Notes under the pieces: model-generated
What the model saw: the letters and a program-made list of their open reading frames with translations, nothing else
Databases searched by the model: none
What the model was told of the DNA's origin: nothing
Translations under genes and position numbers: made by a program
Shown here: in pieces, positions 42,601 through 48,805 of the stretch
Layout: each line of letters begins with the position of its first letter
Position numbering within the stretch: position 1 is the stretch's first letter
Assembly (NCBI GenBank): GCA_964469525.1
Contig: CAYXYU010000014.1
Coordinates: 1-49,617 of the forward strand
Reading direction: 5' to 3'
DNA from: JABDCD01 sp964469525
GTDB taxonomy: Bacteria > Pseudomonadota > Alphaproteobacteria > Rickettsiales > SXRF01
DNA length: 49,617 nt

Positions 42601-43375
42601 CGTAGAGCGGATCGTCCTTGCTTACCGCGCCGAACTGATCGCGATACCCTTCGCGGAAGCGTTCGATGGACGCTTCGTTGAGCAGCACTTCGCTGGCCGG
42701 GTACAGCGTGACTTCTTCCAGCGTTCCCTGCGTGATCTGCGTCAGCGGATCGTAGGGCTTCAGGCTTTCGATCTCGTCGCCGAACAAATCGATGCGCACG
42801 CCTTCCGTCATGCCTGAGGGAACGATGTCGATAATGCCGCCGCGTAGCGCGAACTCCCCCGGCTCCATCGCCTTGCCGCTGCGGCGGTAGCCCTGCATGG
42901 TGAGCGTGTGCAGCAGCTGGTCGAGCTTGAGCGCCATGCCTCGCTTCAGCGAAAACACCGCTTGCAGCATGGCGCTTCGCGGGGGGAGTTTCTGGATAAT
43001 GGCGGCAGCAGTAGTGAGAATAATACGTGGGACGGCGCCGGTATCTTCCGGGGCTAGCGCTGCCAGGGTGCGCATGCGCGCCGCCATGATCGATGCCGAA
43101 GGGGAAACGCGGTCATATGGCATGCAGTCCCAGGCGGGAAAGCGCAGCACTTTGGCTTCCGGCGCGAAAAACGCCAGCTGCGCCGCCATCATGTCGAGCC
43201 CGCGGTCATTGACCGCGACATGGATGATGCAGCGCGGCGCTTTCTCAATGTGTTTTCCGGCCAGCAGCTCGGCCAGCACCAGCGCCCCGGCGCCGGCGGG
43301 AACGCCGGAGAGTGCATAGTGCTTAGTGCCTGGTGCTTGCGATAGTGGATGGTTCATGGTTAGATATTCTAACAC
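39686..43375 (-). CDS. mfd: Transcription-repair coupling factor Mfd with in-frame repeat insertions
   Basis: This 1229-residue ATPase removes stalled RNA polymerase and recruits UvrA. The UvrB-like N-terminal part starts GVPAGAGALVLAELLAGKH; the RNA-polymerase-interacting domain has LVVHKEHGIGRFEGLV; helicase motif I is RLICGDVGFGKTEVALRAAF; motif II is LLIVDEEQHFGVAQKEKL; and the C-terminal TRCF domain holds FGEMPIEVRHL. It is about 80 residues longer than usual because of three insertions: residues about 369-405 (class B), 697-724 (between motif I and Ia) and about 1056-1081 (class C). The annotated start is GTG at 43375; an ATG at 43357 is equally possible. The whole start region lies in a palindrome and has no ribosome-binding site, so the true start is uncertain. 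Confidence 0.94.
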   Translation of the reverse strand: MLEYLTMNHPLSQAPGTKHYALSGVPAGAGALVLAELLAGKHIEKAPRCIIHVAVNDRGLDMMAAQLAFFAPEAKVLRFPAWDCMPYDRVSPSASIMAARMRTLAALAPEDTGAVPRIILTTAAAIIQKLPPRSAMLQAVFSLKRGMALKLDQLLHTLTMQGYRRSGKAMEPGEFALRGGIIDIVPSGMTEGVRIDLFGDEIESLKPYDPLTQITQGTLEEVTLYPASEVLLNEASIERFREGYRDQFGAVSKDDPLYEAISRGSAYPGMEHWLPLFYASTDTLFDYCTDALLTLDNETLDAIAEREESIRDYYTARVEALSHPSGGSSFATGPRYHPLPSERCFLDEAAWEQQLADRPHALFSPFLSSPSPLVGEGGMGGNSPRQTSRSSHQPPHPNPPPQGGREIIIGYRPSLRFSQGEGRSPFDQLKETVSTAGKSILIACFSAGSRDRLMTLLMERGFHCVTVEHWNDIGNIRGKSIGLAVLPMENGFETDGALILSEQDVLGERIVRVTRKKKQSDVFLAEAANFAEGELVVHKEHGIGRFEGLVTLTVSGAAHDCLKVIYEGNDKLFLPVENIEMVSRFGLEEEGVKLDKLGGASWQARTARLKQRIKLAAEALLKTAAERLLKQGAVIDTPTTAYEEFCARFPYVETEDQARAIEEVLEDLRKGKPMDRLICGDVGFGKTEVALRAAFVCAIPRQAEGTSGNHGAMLLPAQGEGSFQVALIAPTTLLVRQHYQNFCKRFAGFPVTIRQLSRMVPAKAQKETRELLAEGKVNIVIGTHALLSKQVAFKNLGLLIVDEEQHFGVAQKEKLKEMKSDVHVLTLSATPIPRTLQMALTGVRDLSLITTPPIDRLSVRSFVMPFDGIVVTEAIHREMHRGGQCFIVTPRIKDMAELKIGLTRLVPDARIASAHGQMAPGELDKVMNDFYDGKYDVLLSTAIIESGLDIPTANTLIVHNAHLFGLSQLYQLRGRVGRGKLRAYAYFLLPYHRLLTKNATRRLEVMQTLDTLGAGFTLASHDMDIRGFGNLVGEEQSGHIREVGIELYQQMLEEAVEAVRSQQLAGGSKEKLQTADRQLQTDWSPTINLGLSVLIPEEYVNDLSLRLGLYRRAANIASEGEIDSFAAELTDRFGEMPIEVRHLIAVLGIKLLCKRSGIERIDVGPKGAVISFRNNSFANPDALLSYIARNARTLKARPDNKLVFTHEWKDEADKLATVKKLAGEIAGLA
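40132..40207. repeat. Class C palindrome inside mfd (word CAGTTTG)
   Basis: The left arm reads CAGTTTG-CAGTTGG-CGGTCTG-CAGTTTG-CAGTTTT (40132-40166). The right arm reads CTGCCAC-CTGCCAA-CTGCTGA-CTGCGAA-CTGCTTC (40173-40207), its inverse. The period of seven is exact throughout. It encodes about 25 extra residues (SQQLAGGSKEKLQTADRQLQ) in frame between two conserved stretches of Mfd's TRCF region. Confidence 0.88.
41204..41285. repeat. Hairpin-bearing insertion inside mfd helicase domain
   Basis: Two stems are visible: CCCTCGCC-TTGA-GCGGGG (41212-41230) and ATTCCCGC/GCGGGGAAT (41249 to 41281). It encodes about 27 residues (PRQAEGTSGNHGAMLLPAQG) between helicase motif I and motif Ia, where other Mfd proteins have about six. 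The two-stem form is like class A, but the GTCAT ends are not kept. Confidence 0.6.
42160..42268. repeat. Class B element inside mfd
   Basis: The arms are near 42162-42196 and 42233-42268. Each arm is itself a hairpin (CTCCCCC-CTTGT-GGGGGAG type), and the two arms pair with each other. The translated insert is SPSPLVGEGGMGGNSPRQTS followed by a PPHPNPPPQGGREI tail. It matches the copy in recG in DNA, including the central loop (CTCCACG...GCACCAGCCCCC), and in reading frame. Confidence 0.9.
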
Positions 43376-43404
43376 TAAGCACTAAAAACTAAGCACTATG
43401 CACT
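43311..43404. repeat. Class C palindrome across the sdhE-mfd junction (word AGTGCTT)
   Basis: The perfect arms of 17 bp (43311-43327 and 43388-43404) are made of heptamers AGTGCAT-AGTGCTT-AGTGCCT-GGTGCTT and, inverted, CACTAAG-CACTAAA-AACTAAG-CACTATG. The palindrome encodes the last four residues of SdhE (VHSA) and its stop, the whole gap, and the first dozen or so codons of Mfd. Confidence 0.92.
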
Positions 43405-43643
43405 GCGCTTTTCAGTAGCTCAAGCAGCACCGCATACTGCGCAGGCGGTGGCGTCTTCCCGCTGATCCAGTCCCAGATATCGGCATCATCCTCGTCGAGC
43501 AGCCGTTCATAAACCTGCAGCAATGGCGGATCCAGCCTGTCCAGCCCGCTTTCCGAGAATTGGCCGAGAATTAGGTCGGTTTCCTTGCAGCCGCGGTGCC
43601 AGCTGCGGTAACGGAGGCGCTTGATACGCTCGGGATCGCCCAT
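43389..43643 (-). CDS. sdhE: FAD assembly factor SdhE
   Basis: This 84-residue SdhE/YgfY-family protein promotes covalent attachment of FAD to succinate dehydrogenase. The signature RSWHRGCKETDLILG holds the RGxxE motif (Arg-Gly-Cys-Lys-Glu), followed by LLQVYERLLDEDDADIWDWISGK, typical of the family. It precedes mfd and neighbours recG, as in many Alphaproteobacteria. The last residues are encoded by a class C palindrome arm, so the native C-terminus has probably been replaced. Confidence 0.95.
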   Translation of the reverse strand: MGDPERIKRLRYRSWHRGCKETDLILGQFSESGLDRLDPPLLQVYERLLDEDDADIWDWISGKTPPPAQYAVLLELLKSAVHSA

Positions 43644-43736
43644 AACCTACTGTGATATATGCATTAATGTTTTTTTCATCTTGGCGCGGTAAGCTGAACG
43701 CAGCGATGATATTATATTACAAGGATTTTTGCGCCT

Positions 43737-44672
43737 ATGCTGCTGGGCTACCGAAGTAACGACGCCGTTATCACCATTTGCCAGAATAATCGCGCCAAGT
43801 CGATAGAAATCAGCGACGTCAACAAGCAGGCCGAGGAAATGCTCGGCTATACCTATAAAGAGCTGAAGGGCCGGGCGCTGAAGGATTTGCTGCCGCCCCG
43901 CATCGGTGAGATGCTCAGCGAATATGTCGAGTTCAAAAGCGACGCCAGCGACGTCGGGGAAGTGCTGGCCAAGGTGCAGAGCTTCTCCATTCTCGGGCGC
44001 GATGGCAAGGAAACCGGCTACCGGCTGAAGGTGGTGCGCGACGAATCCACCGATGAATCCATGCGTTTCAAGCTGGTGCTGCAGGATAAGACGGGGCTGC
44101 GCAGAAACGAGGTGTTGCGCAAGGCGATCCAGGAGAATTTCAAGGGACACGAGGTGCTTGACAAGGATACCGGCCTGCCCGACCGCGCGTCGCTGGCCAA
44201 GGATATCGAGTTGATGGGCTATTACAACCATAAGAGCGATCTGCGCTCCTGTTTTGCCGTGCTGCAACTCGACCATTACGACGATCTTTGTTCGCAATAT
44301 GGTCGCCCGGTCTGCAATGATCTGATCCGCCATATCGCGCAGATCGCTCGCCAGAATCTGCGCCCGGATGATGTGGTCGGTAATGTGGGGCCTAAGCGCA
44401 TCGGCGTGCTGCTGATCGATACCACCCCGGACGCGGCCCGCATCGTGTTCAATCGGCTGCGCTGGCAGATGGCCGCCAACCCTTATATGCTGCCGGATAA
44501 AAGTTCTCTCGGCCTCTCGGTCAGCATCAGCTTTTCGCGCATCGGCGGCCGCATCGCCGACCGCGACATACTGGCGGAATGCGACGACGCCATGACCGAA
44601 GCCGGGCATAATGCCGTCAATGCGTTGATCGAAGTGGATGACACCGGTAAGCGCAGACGTTCGGAAGCCTGA
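43737..44672 (+). CDS. PAS protein with degenerate GGDEF domain
   Basis: This 311-residue protein has a PAS domain at about residues 5-135 (EISDVNKQAEEMLGYTYKELKGRALKDLLPPRI) and a GGDEF-like fold at about 145-300 (DTGLPDRASLAKDIELM, FAVLQLDHYDDLCSQYGRPVCNDLIRHIAQ). The active site GGDEF is replaced by GPKRI (in VVGNVGPKRIGVLLID), so it should not make cyclic di-GMP; it may bind GTP or act as a receptor. There are no membrane helices. It is divergent from the mfd/sdhE pair and lies upstream of recG, from which it is separated by a class C palindrome. Confidence 0.85.
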   Translation: MLLGYRSNDAVITICQNNRAKSIEISDVNKQAEEMLGYTYKELKGRALKDLLPPRIGEMLSEYVEFKSDASDVGEVLAKVQSFSILGRDGKETGYRLKVVRDESTDESMRFKLVLQDKTGLRRNEVLRKAIQENFKGHEVLDKDTGLPDRASLAKDIELMGYYNHKSDLRSCFAVLQLDHYDDLCSQYGRPVCNDLIRHIAQIARQNLRPDDVVGNVGPKRIGVLLIDTTPDAARIVFNRLRWQMAANPYMLPDKSSLGLSVSISFSRIGGRIADRDILAECDDAMTEAGHNAVNALIEVDDTGKRRRSEA

Positions 44673-44680
44673 GTAAGAAT

Positions 44681-44760
44681 TTAAGATAATTGGATTACTG
44701 GATGACTAAATAAAGCAATCGCTTTATTAATCATCTGGTCATTCAATCATCAGATCATGC
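44681..44760. repeat. Class C-type palindrome abutting the recG start
   Basis: The centre is a perfect 8-bp stem AATAAAGC/GCTTTATT (44709-44716, 44721-44728). Outside it are loosely inverted words of about seven or eight bases (GGATTACT-GGATGACT on the left, TCATCTGG-TCATTCAA-TCATCAGA on the right). The right arm runs into the recG ATG (44757). Confidence 0.7.
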
Positions 44761-47075
44761 GCTCTATGCGGCACGAATCGCTTTTCTTCCTGTATTCGAA
44801 TATTACGCGTATCAAAGGTGTTGGCGGTGCCACCGCCAAAGCGTTCGAACGGCTGCTGCCGGTGGCTACCGCCATGGAAGGGGGCACGGTGCCGACCGTG
44901 CGAGATCTGCTGTTCCATCTGCCGGTGGGGATCGTTGACCGCCGCGTTACCTATCCACTGAACCAGGCACCGGACGGGATGATTGCAACCTTCGTCGTTA
45001 CTGTCAGTAAGCATGAACCGCCACCGTTGAAACGCGGGGCGAAGAAGCCGTACTGTGTCCATTGCTCCAACGATACCGGCGATATCACGCTGGTCTTTTT
45101 CCATCCGCATCTGGATTATATCAAGCAGATGCTCCCCGAAGGGAGCCGGCGGGTCATCAGTGGGCGCGTCGAGCATTTCGACTACCGGCTGCAGATGCCG
45201 CATCCCGACATCATCGCGCCGGTGGAAAAGCTCTCGGAGGTACAGAAGCCCGAGCCGGTCTATCCGCTCACCGTCGGGCTGACGTCGCGGCGCATCGGCA
45301 AAATTGTCGAAGATGCGCTGGAAAAACTGCCGGCGCTGCCGGAGTGGATCGACATAAAACTTCCTTCCCCCCTTGTGGGGGAGGGCAGGGTGGGGGGGAG
45401 TTCTCCACGCACTCAGGCATTGAGTTCGCTGCACCAGCCCCCTCGCCCTCCCCCACAAGGGGGGAGGGAATTAGTGAGTTGGAAAGAGGCGTTGGCACTC
45501 GCCCACCATCCGCAGTCCGAAGCCGACCTTTCCCCCGAGGCGCCCTCGCGCCGGCGGCTGGCCTATGACGAGATCCTCGCCAACCAGCTCCATCTCGCCA
45601 TCCTGCGCCGCGCCATGCAGGAGCAGGCGGGGCAGGTGATTGCGGGGAGCGGCAGACTGACGGCCGCCCTGCGTGCATCGCTCCCCTTTGCCCTGACGAA
45701 AGGGCAGGAGCAGGTGCTGTCGGAGATCGAGGCGGATATGGCTTCCGGCCGGCGTATGGGGCGGCTGCTGCAGGGCGATGTCGGCAGCGGCAAAACCATA
45801 GTGGCGGCGCTCGCCATGCTGCGCGTTGTAGAGCAGGGGTTGCAGACGGCGCTGATGGTGCCGACGGAAATCATTGCGCAGCAGCATTACGAGACATTGT
45901 CGCGCATGGTATCGCCGATTGGCGTACAGGTGACGCTCCTTACCGGCAGCATCAAAGGCAAGGCGCGCGAAACGGCGCTGGCCGACATCGCCTCCGGCGA
46001 AGCGGATATCGTCATCGGCACGCATGCGCTGTTCCAGGAGCAGGTGACGTTCCATGATCTGGCGCTGGTGGTGATTGATGAACAGCACCGCTTCGGGGTG
46101 AACCAGCGCATGGCGCTTATGGCCAAGGGTGATACTCCGCACCTGTTGCATCTGACCGCCACACCCATTCCGCGTTCGCTCACCATGACGCTTTATGGCG
46201 ATATGGATTGTTCCATGCTGACGGAAAAACCGGCGGAGCGGCAGCCGATTACCACGCGCGTCATTCCGTTGTCGCGTTATGAGGAGATCATGGAACGCCT
46301 CAAGGCGGCGCTGGACAGGGGCGAGAAGGCATACTGGATATGCCCGTTGATCGAAGAGAAATATGTCGGAGGCGAGCTTGAGCTGACGCCGGAAAAGGAT
46401 ATTGCTGCCGCGGAAACGCGCTTCACGGAGTTCAAGGCGCGTTTCGGAAATGTGGTCGGGCTGGTGCATGGCCGGATGAAAAATGACGCGCGGCAGACTG
46501 CAATGGAGGATTTCGCCGGCGGCAGAACGCGGCTGCTGGTGGCGACCACTGTGGTGGAAGTCGGTGTCGATGTGCGCGATGCCACCATCATGGTGATCGA
46601 GAAGGCGGAGCGCTTCGGCCTGGCGCAGCTGCACCAGCTGCGCGGCCGCGTCGGTCGCGGGGATAAGCCGAGTTTTTGCGTGCTGCTCTATAGTGAAGGC
46701 ATTAGAGAGCAGGCATTAGGCATTAGTGAAAATTCTAATGCCCAATCCCTAATGCCTAATCCCTCTCTTCATCGCCTCTCCATCCTCCGCGAGACCGAAG
46801 ACGGCTTTCGCATCGCCGAGGAGGATTTACGGTTACGCGGTGGCGGCGACCTGTTGGGCTCCCGGCAGAGCGGTATGCCGCGCTTTATTTTTACTGATTT
46901 ATATACTCACCGCGACCTGCTGCAGCACGCCCGCCAGGATGCAGGGCGTATCCTGGCCGCCGATCCGATGTTGAAGAGTGAGCGCGGGCAGGCGTTGCGC
47001 ATCCTGCTGCAATTATTCGGGTATGAGTATAAGGAAGAGCAATATGACGACCGGCCGGCCCAGCATATTCGTTAG
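44757..47075 (+). CDS. recG: ATP-dependent DNA helicase RecG with in-frame repeat insertions
   Basis: This 772-residue branch-migration helicase remodels stalled forks. The wedge domain is at about 15-200 (IKGVGGATAKAFERLLPVA, then VRDLLFHLPVGIVDRR). Helicase motif I is LLQGDVGSGKTIVAALAML, motif II VVIDEQHRFGV, motif VI HQLRGRVGRG, and the C-terminal part has IAEEDLRLRGGGDLLGSRQSG. It is longer than the usual 690-700 residues because of two insertions: residues about 203-238 (class B; SPLVGEGRVGGSSPRTQ, PPPQGGREL) and about 647-671 (class C; GIREQALGISENSNAQSLMP). Both lie between conserved elements, so activity may persist. The start at 44757 lies against a palindrome and has no clear ribosome-binding site. 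Confidence 0.96.
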   Translation: MRSMRHESLFFLYSNITRIKGVGGATAKAFERLLPVATAMEGGTVPTVRDLLFHLPVGIVDRRVTYPLNQAPDGMIATFVVTVSKHEPPPLKRGAKKPYCVHCSNDTGDITLVFFHPHLDYIKQMLPEGSRRVISGRVEHFDYRLQMPHPDIIAPVEKLSEVQKPEPVYPLTVGLTSRRIGKIVEDALEKLPALPEWIDIKLPSPLVGEGRVGGSSPRTQALSSLHQPPRPPPQGGRELVSWKEALALAHHPQSEADLSPEAPSRRRLAYDEILANQLHLAILRRAMQEQAGQVIAGSGRLTAALRASLPFALTKGQEQVLSEIEADMASGRRMGRLLQGDVGSGKTIVAALAMLRVVEQGLQTALMVPTEIIAQQHYETLSRMVSPIGVQVTLLTGSIKGKARETALADIASGEADIVIGTHALFQEQVTFHDLALVVIDEQHRFGVNQRMALMAKGDTPHLLHLTATPIPRSLTMTLYGDMDCSMLTEKPAERQPITTRVIPLSRYEEIMERLKAALDRGEKAYWICPLIEEKYVGGELELTPEKDIAAAETRFTEFKARFGNVVGLVHGRMKNDARQTAMEDFAGGRTRLLVATTVVEVGVDVRDATIMVIEKAERFGLAQLHQLRGRVGRGDKPSFCVLLYSEGIREQALGISENSNAQSLMPNPSLHRLSILRETEDGFRIAEEDLRLRGGGDLLGSRQSGMPRFIFTDLYTHRDLLQHARQDAGRILAADPMLKSERGQALRILLQLFGYEYKEEQYDDRPAQHIR
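45363..45471. repeat. Class B element inside recG
   Basis: The arms are at about 45364-45400 and 45435-45470, each a hairpin CTTCCCCCC-TTGT-GGGGGAGGG type and pairing with each other. The loop shares CTCCACG...CAGGCAT...GTTCG...GCACCAGC with the copy in mfd, which shows common descent. It is in frame, between the wedge and helicase domains. Confidence 0.92.
46695..46770. repeat. Class C palindrome inside recG (word GGCATTA)
   Basis: The left arm reads GGCATTA-GAGAGCA-GGCATTA-GGCATTA (46698-46725). The right arm inverts as GGGATTA-GGCATTA-GGGATTG-GGCATTA (46735-46763), with further pairing to GAGAG. The period of seven is exact. It encodes about 25 extra residues between VLLY and LHRLSILRETEDGF, which are adjacent in ordinary RecG. 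Confidence 0.9.
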
Positions 47076-48027
47076 CATCGCCAGCTACCGCGACCCGGAA
47101 TGCCAGCACACCGTATGCGATCTGTTTCAAAAGGCGGCGCATCCGGAGCGGGTCACGGTAGGTATCTGCTGGCAGTATGTCCCGGGCGAGGATCATGATT
47201 GCTTCCGGTTTCCTCCGCCTTACCCGGCGCAGGTGCGAGAGCTGCGCTACGATAATCCCGCCGACTGGAAGGGCGGTTGCTGGGCGCGCGCGCAGGCGCA
47301 CGGCCTGCGCCGGGATGAGGATTATGTGCTGCAGATCGACGCGCACATGCATTTCGTGCCGGGATGGGACGATGCCCTGCTGGATATTCTCCGCCAGTGC
47401 CCTTCGCAGCGCGCCATCCTTTCATCCATGCCGCCGCAATATACCCCGCCCGACAAGCTGCAGGATTGCACCGGCTGCCTGTCGATCACCTGCGTGCGCG
47501 CACTGAACACGCATCAGGGTCTGCAGCCCGTATCGTTGGGCGGCTTCATTCGCAGGTTCGAGCATCTGCCCCACCGCGGACCGCTGATCAGCCCGTTCAT
47601 GGTGGGCAATTTCCTGTTCGCGCCGGCGCAGGCGTTCCAGGAAGTGCCGTACGATCCGCATATTTATTTCCGTGGCCAGGAATTGGTGATGTCGGCGCGG
47701 CTGTGGACGCATGGCTGGGATATCTACCAGCCCAACCGGATAGTGATTTACCATGATTGGGAAGCCAAACCGCGCGGCCCATCGCCTGATTATAAGAACG
47801 TAACGCCGCAGGCGATGCTGGCTAGACAACGTGTCTGGCACGTGCTGGGGCTGGAGCCGGCGCGGGACATGGCGGCGCTGGTGGATATCGAGCGATACGG
47901 TATGGGCGGCATGCGCCCGCTTTCCGATTACTGGGGATTCGCCGGGATTGACGTGAGGAAGAATATCATTATGGAGAAGGCCGCCAAAAGCTGTTGGACC
48001 CCCTATCAGCCGCTGCTGGTGTCATGA
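47044..48027 (+). CDS. GlcNAc-transferase-like glycosyltransferase
   Basis: This 327-residue protein resembles the GlcNAc-transferase family known from eukaryotic Skp1 glycosylation (PF11397-type). The evidence is IFVSIASYRDPECQHTVCDLFQKAAHPERVTVGICWQ at the start, DYVLQIDAHMHFVPGWDDALLDIL (a DxH-type metal site near residue 97) and MVGNFLFAPAQAFQEVPYDPHIYFRGQELVMSARLWTHGWDIYQPN. There is no membrane segment. The start at 47044 follows an AGGAAGAG site and overlaps recG by 32 bases, so it is coupled to recG although the functions seem unrelated. The acceptor could be a protein or a polysaccharide. Confidence 0.8.
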   Translation: MTTGRPSIFVSIASYRDPECQHTVCDLFQKAAHPERVTVGICWQYVPGEDHDCFRFPPPYPAQVRELRYDNPADWKGGCWARAQAHGLRRDEDYVLQIDAHMHFVPGWDDALLDILRQCPSQRAILSSMPPQYTPPDKLQDCTGCLSITCVRALNTHQGLQPVSLGGFIRRFEHLPHRGPLISPFMVGNFLFAPAQAFQEVPYDPHIYFRGQELVMSARLWTHGWDIYQPNRIVIYHDWEAKPRGPSPDYKNVTPQAMLARQRVWHVLGLEPARDMAALVDIERYGMGGMRPLSDYWGFAGIDVRKNIIMEKAAKSCWTPYQPLLVS

Positions 48028-48029
48028 TG

Positions 48030-48662
48030 TCATAAGCCCGGCAGGCTGGCCTGCTGCGGCGGGTAGGTAATGCGGTTGCCTTCCACCTGCGCGAAACCGG
48101 TCAGGCGGTGCGGCAAGGCTTTTCCATTCGAAGCGATGTGCATCACGGTAATTCCCCGCACGACCAGCGCGTCGGCGACCAGCGAGCGGTGGCAGCGCCA
48201 GTGCACGGCCTCCGCGCACATGATGGCCGCATATTCGTCATTCCCTGAATTTTGCTCTTGCAAAATTCTAAGGGAATCCAGTTTATCAGTACTGGGTCGC
48301 CCTGGAATTTGCTTCGCAAATTCAGGCGATGACGAAAGTGCAATCAACTCCTCCAGCGCCTTCTCGAACTCCTCCGTCTGCATGTAATCGGCATAGCCAC
48401 GGAAGCCACCGTTCCGCCAGCCGGTGTTGGGAGAGTCGGCGCGCGCCTTGCGCAGGCCGCCCAGCGCCGCCATGTGCCGGTAGCCGAGCCCTGCCTCCTT
48501 GAGCGATTTTTCCAGCGCTTCCGTATTGTATTGCGGGTTATGGCGTGAACGGGGAATGGTACGGATATCGCACAGCAGCCGGATATCATGCGCTTTCAAA
48601 TGGTCGATAAACTCATCGATAGGCAACGTCGAATGGCCGATGGTGTAGATACGCTTTTTCAT
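48030..48662 (-). CDS. DUF488-family protein with in-frame repeat insertion
   Basis: This 210-residue protein is of the DUF488 family, whose function is unknown. The N-terminal half matches well: KKRIYTIGHSTLPIDEFIDHLKAHDIRLLCDIRTIPRSRHNPQYN. The conserved C-terminal AAIMCAEAVHWRCHRSLVADALVVRGITVMHI also matches. Between them, residues about 110-142 (SSSPEFAKQIPGRPSTDKLD and 13 more) come from an inserted class A repeat of exactly 99 bases, so the frame is kept. It is convergent with the glycosyltransferase gene, with a two-base gap. Confidence 0.92.
   Translation of the reverse strand: MKKRIYTIGHSTLPIDEFIDHLKAHDIRLLCDIRTIPRSRHNPQYNTEALEKSLKEAGLGYRHMAALGGLRKARADSPNTGWRNGGFRGYADYMQTEEFEKALEELIALSSSPEFAKQIPGRPSTDKLDSLRILQEQNSGNDEYAAIMCAEAVHWRCHRSLVADALVVRGITVMHIASNGKALPHRLTGFAQVEGNRITYPPQQASLPGL
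48236..48334. repeat. Class A element inserted in frame in the DUF488 gene, 99 bp
   Basis: It starts CGTCATTCCC, the first hairpin closes with AAGGGAATCCAG (stem GAATTTTGC/GCAAAATTC), then comes CTGGGTCGCC with stem GAATTTGC/GCAAATTC, and it ends GGCGATGACG. It has exactly 33 codons without a stop in the gene's frame. Confidence 0.93.
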
Positions 48663-48770
48663 GGTTTATATATAAGGAAAATGCTGTAGGAAAAAAGCCT
48701 GGGGAGATCCTTGAAACGCACGCGTTAATACCCCATATGAAAATAATCCGGAAAAGATGAAATTGGGTGC

Positions 48771-48799
48771 TTGACACCCCATGTTTCTTTTGCCATAAC
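48771..48799 (+). promoter_or_regulatory. Candidate rRNA operon promoter
   Basis: A perfect TTGACA (48771-48776), 17 bases, then CATAAC (48794-48799). It lies in the right place, about 380 bases before mature 16S rRNA, which is a usual distance for a leader. Pattern-based; other promoters may exist. Confidence 0.55.
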
Positions 48800-48805
48800 A
48801 GCCTT

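Noticed and set aside
43647..44609. A 320-residue minus-strand open frame opposite the PAS/GGDEF protein
   Set aside because: The plus-strand protein has clear PAS and GGDEF-like sequence and a sensible start; the opposite frame has shadow-type composition (Gln/His/Ala-rich) and no motif.
45471..46634. A 387-residue minus-strand frame opposite recG
   Set aside because: recG motifs I to VI are unmistakable on the plus strand; this frame is a shadow.
8318..48334. A CRISPR array made of the repeated GTCAT elements
   Set aside because: Copies are scattered kilobases apart, palindromic over their whole length and not separated by regular spacers; no cas genes are present.
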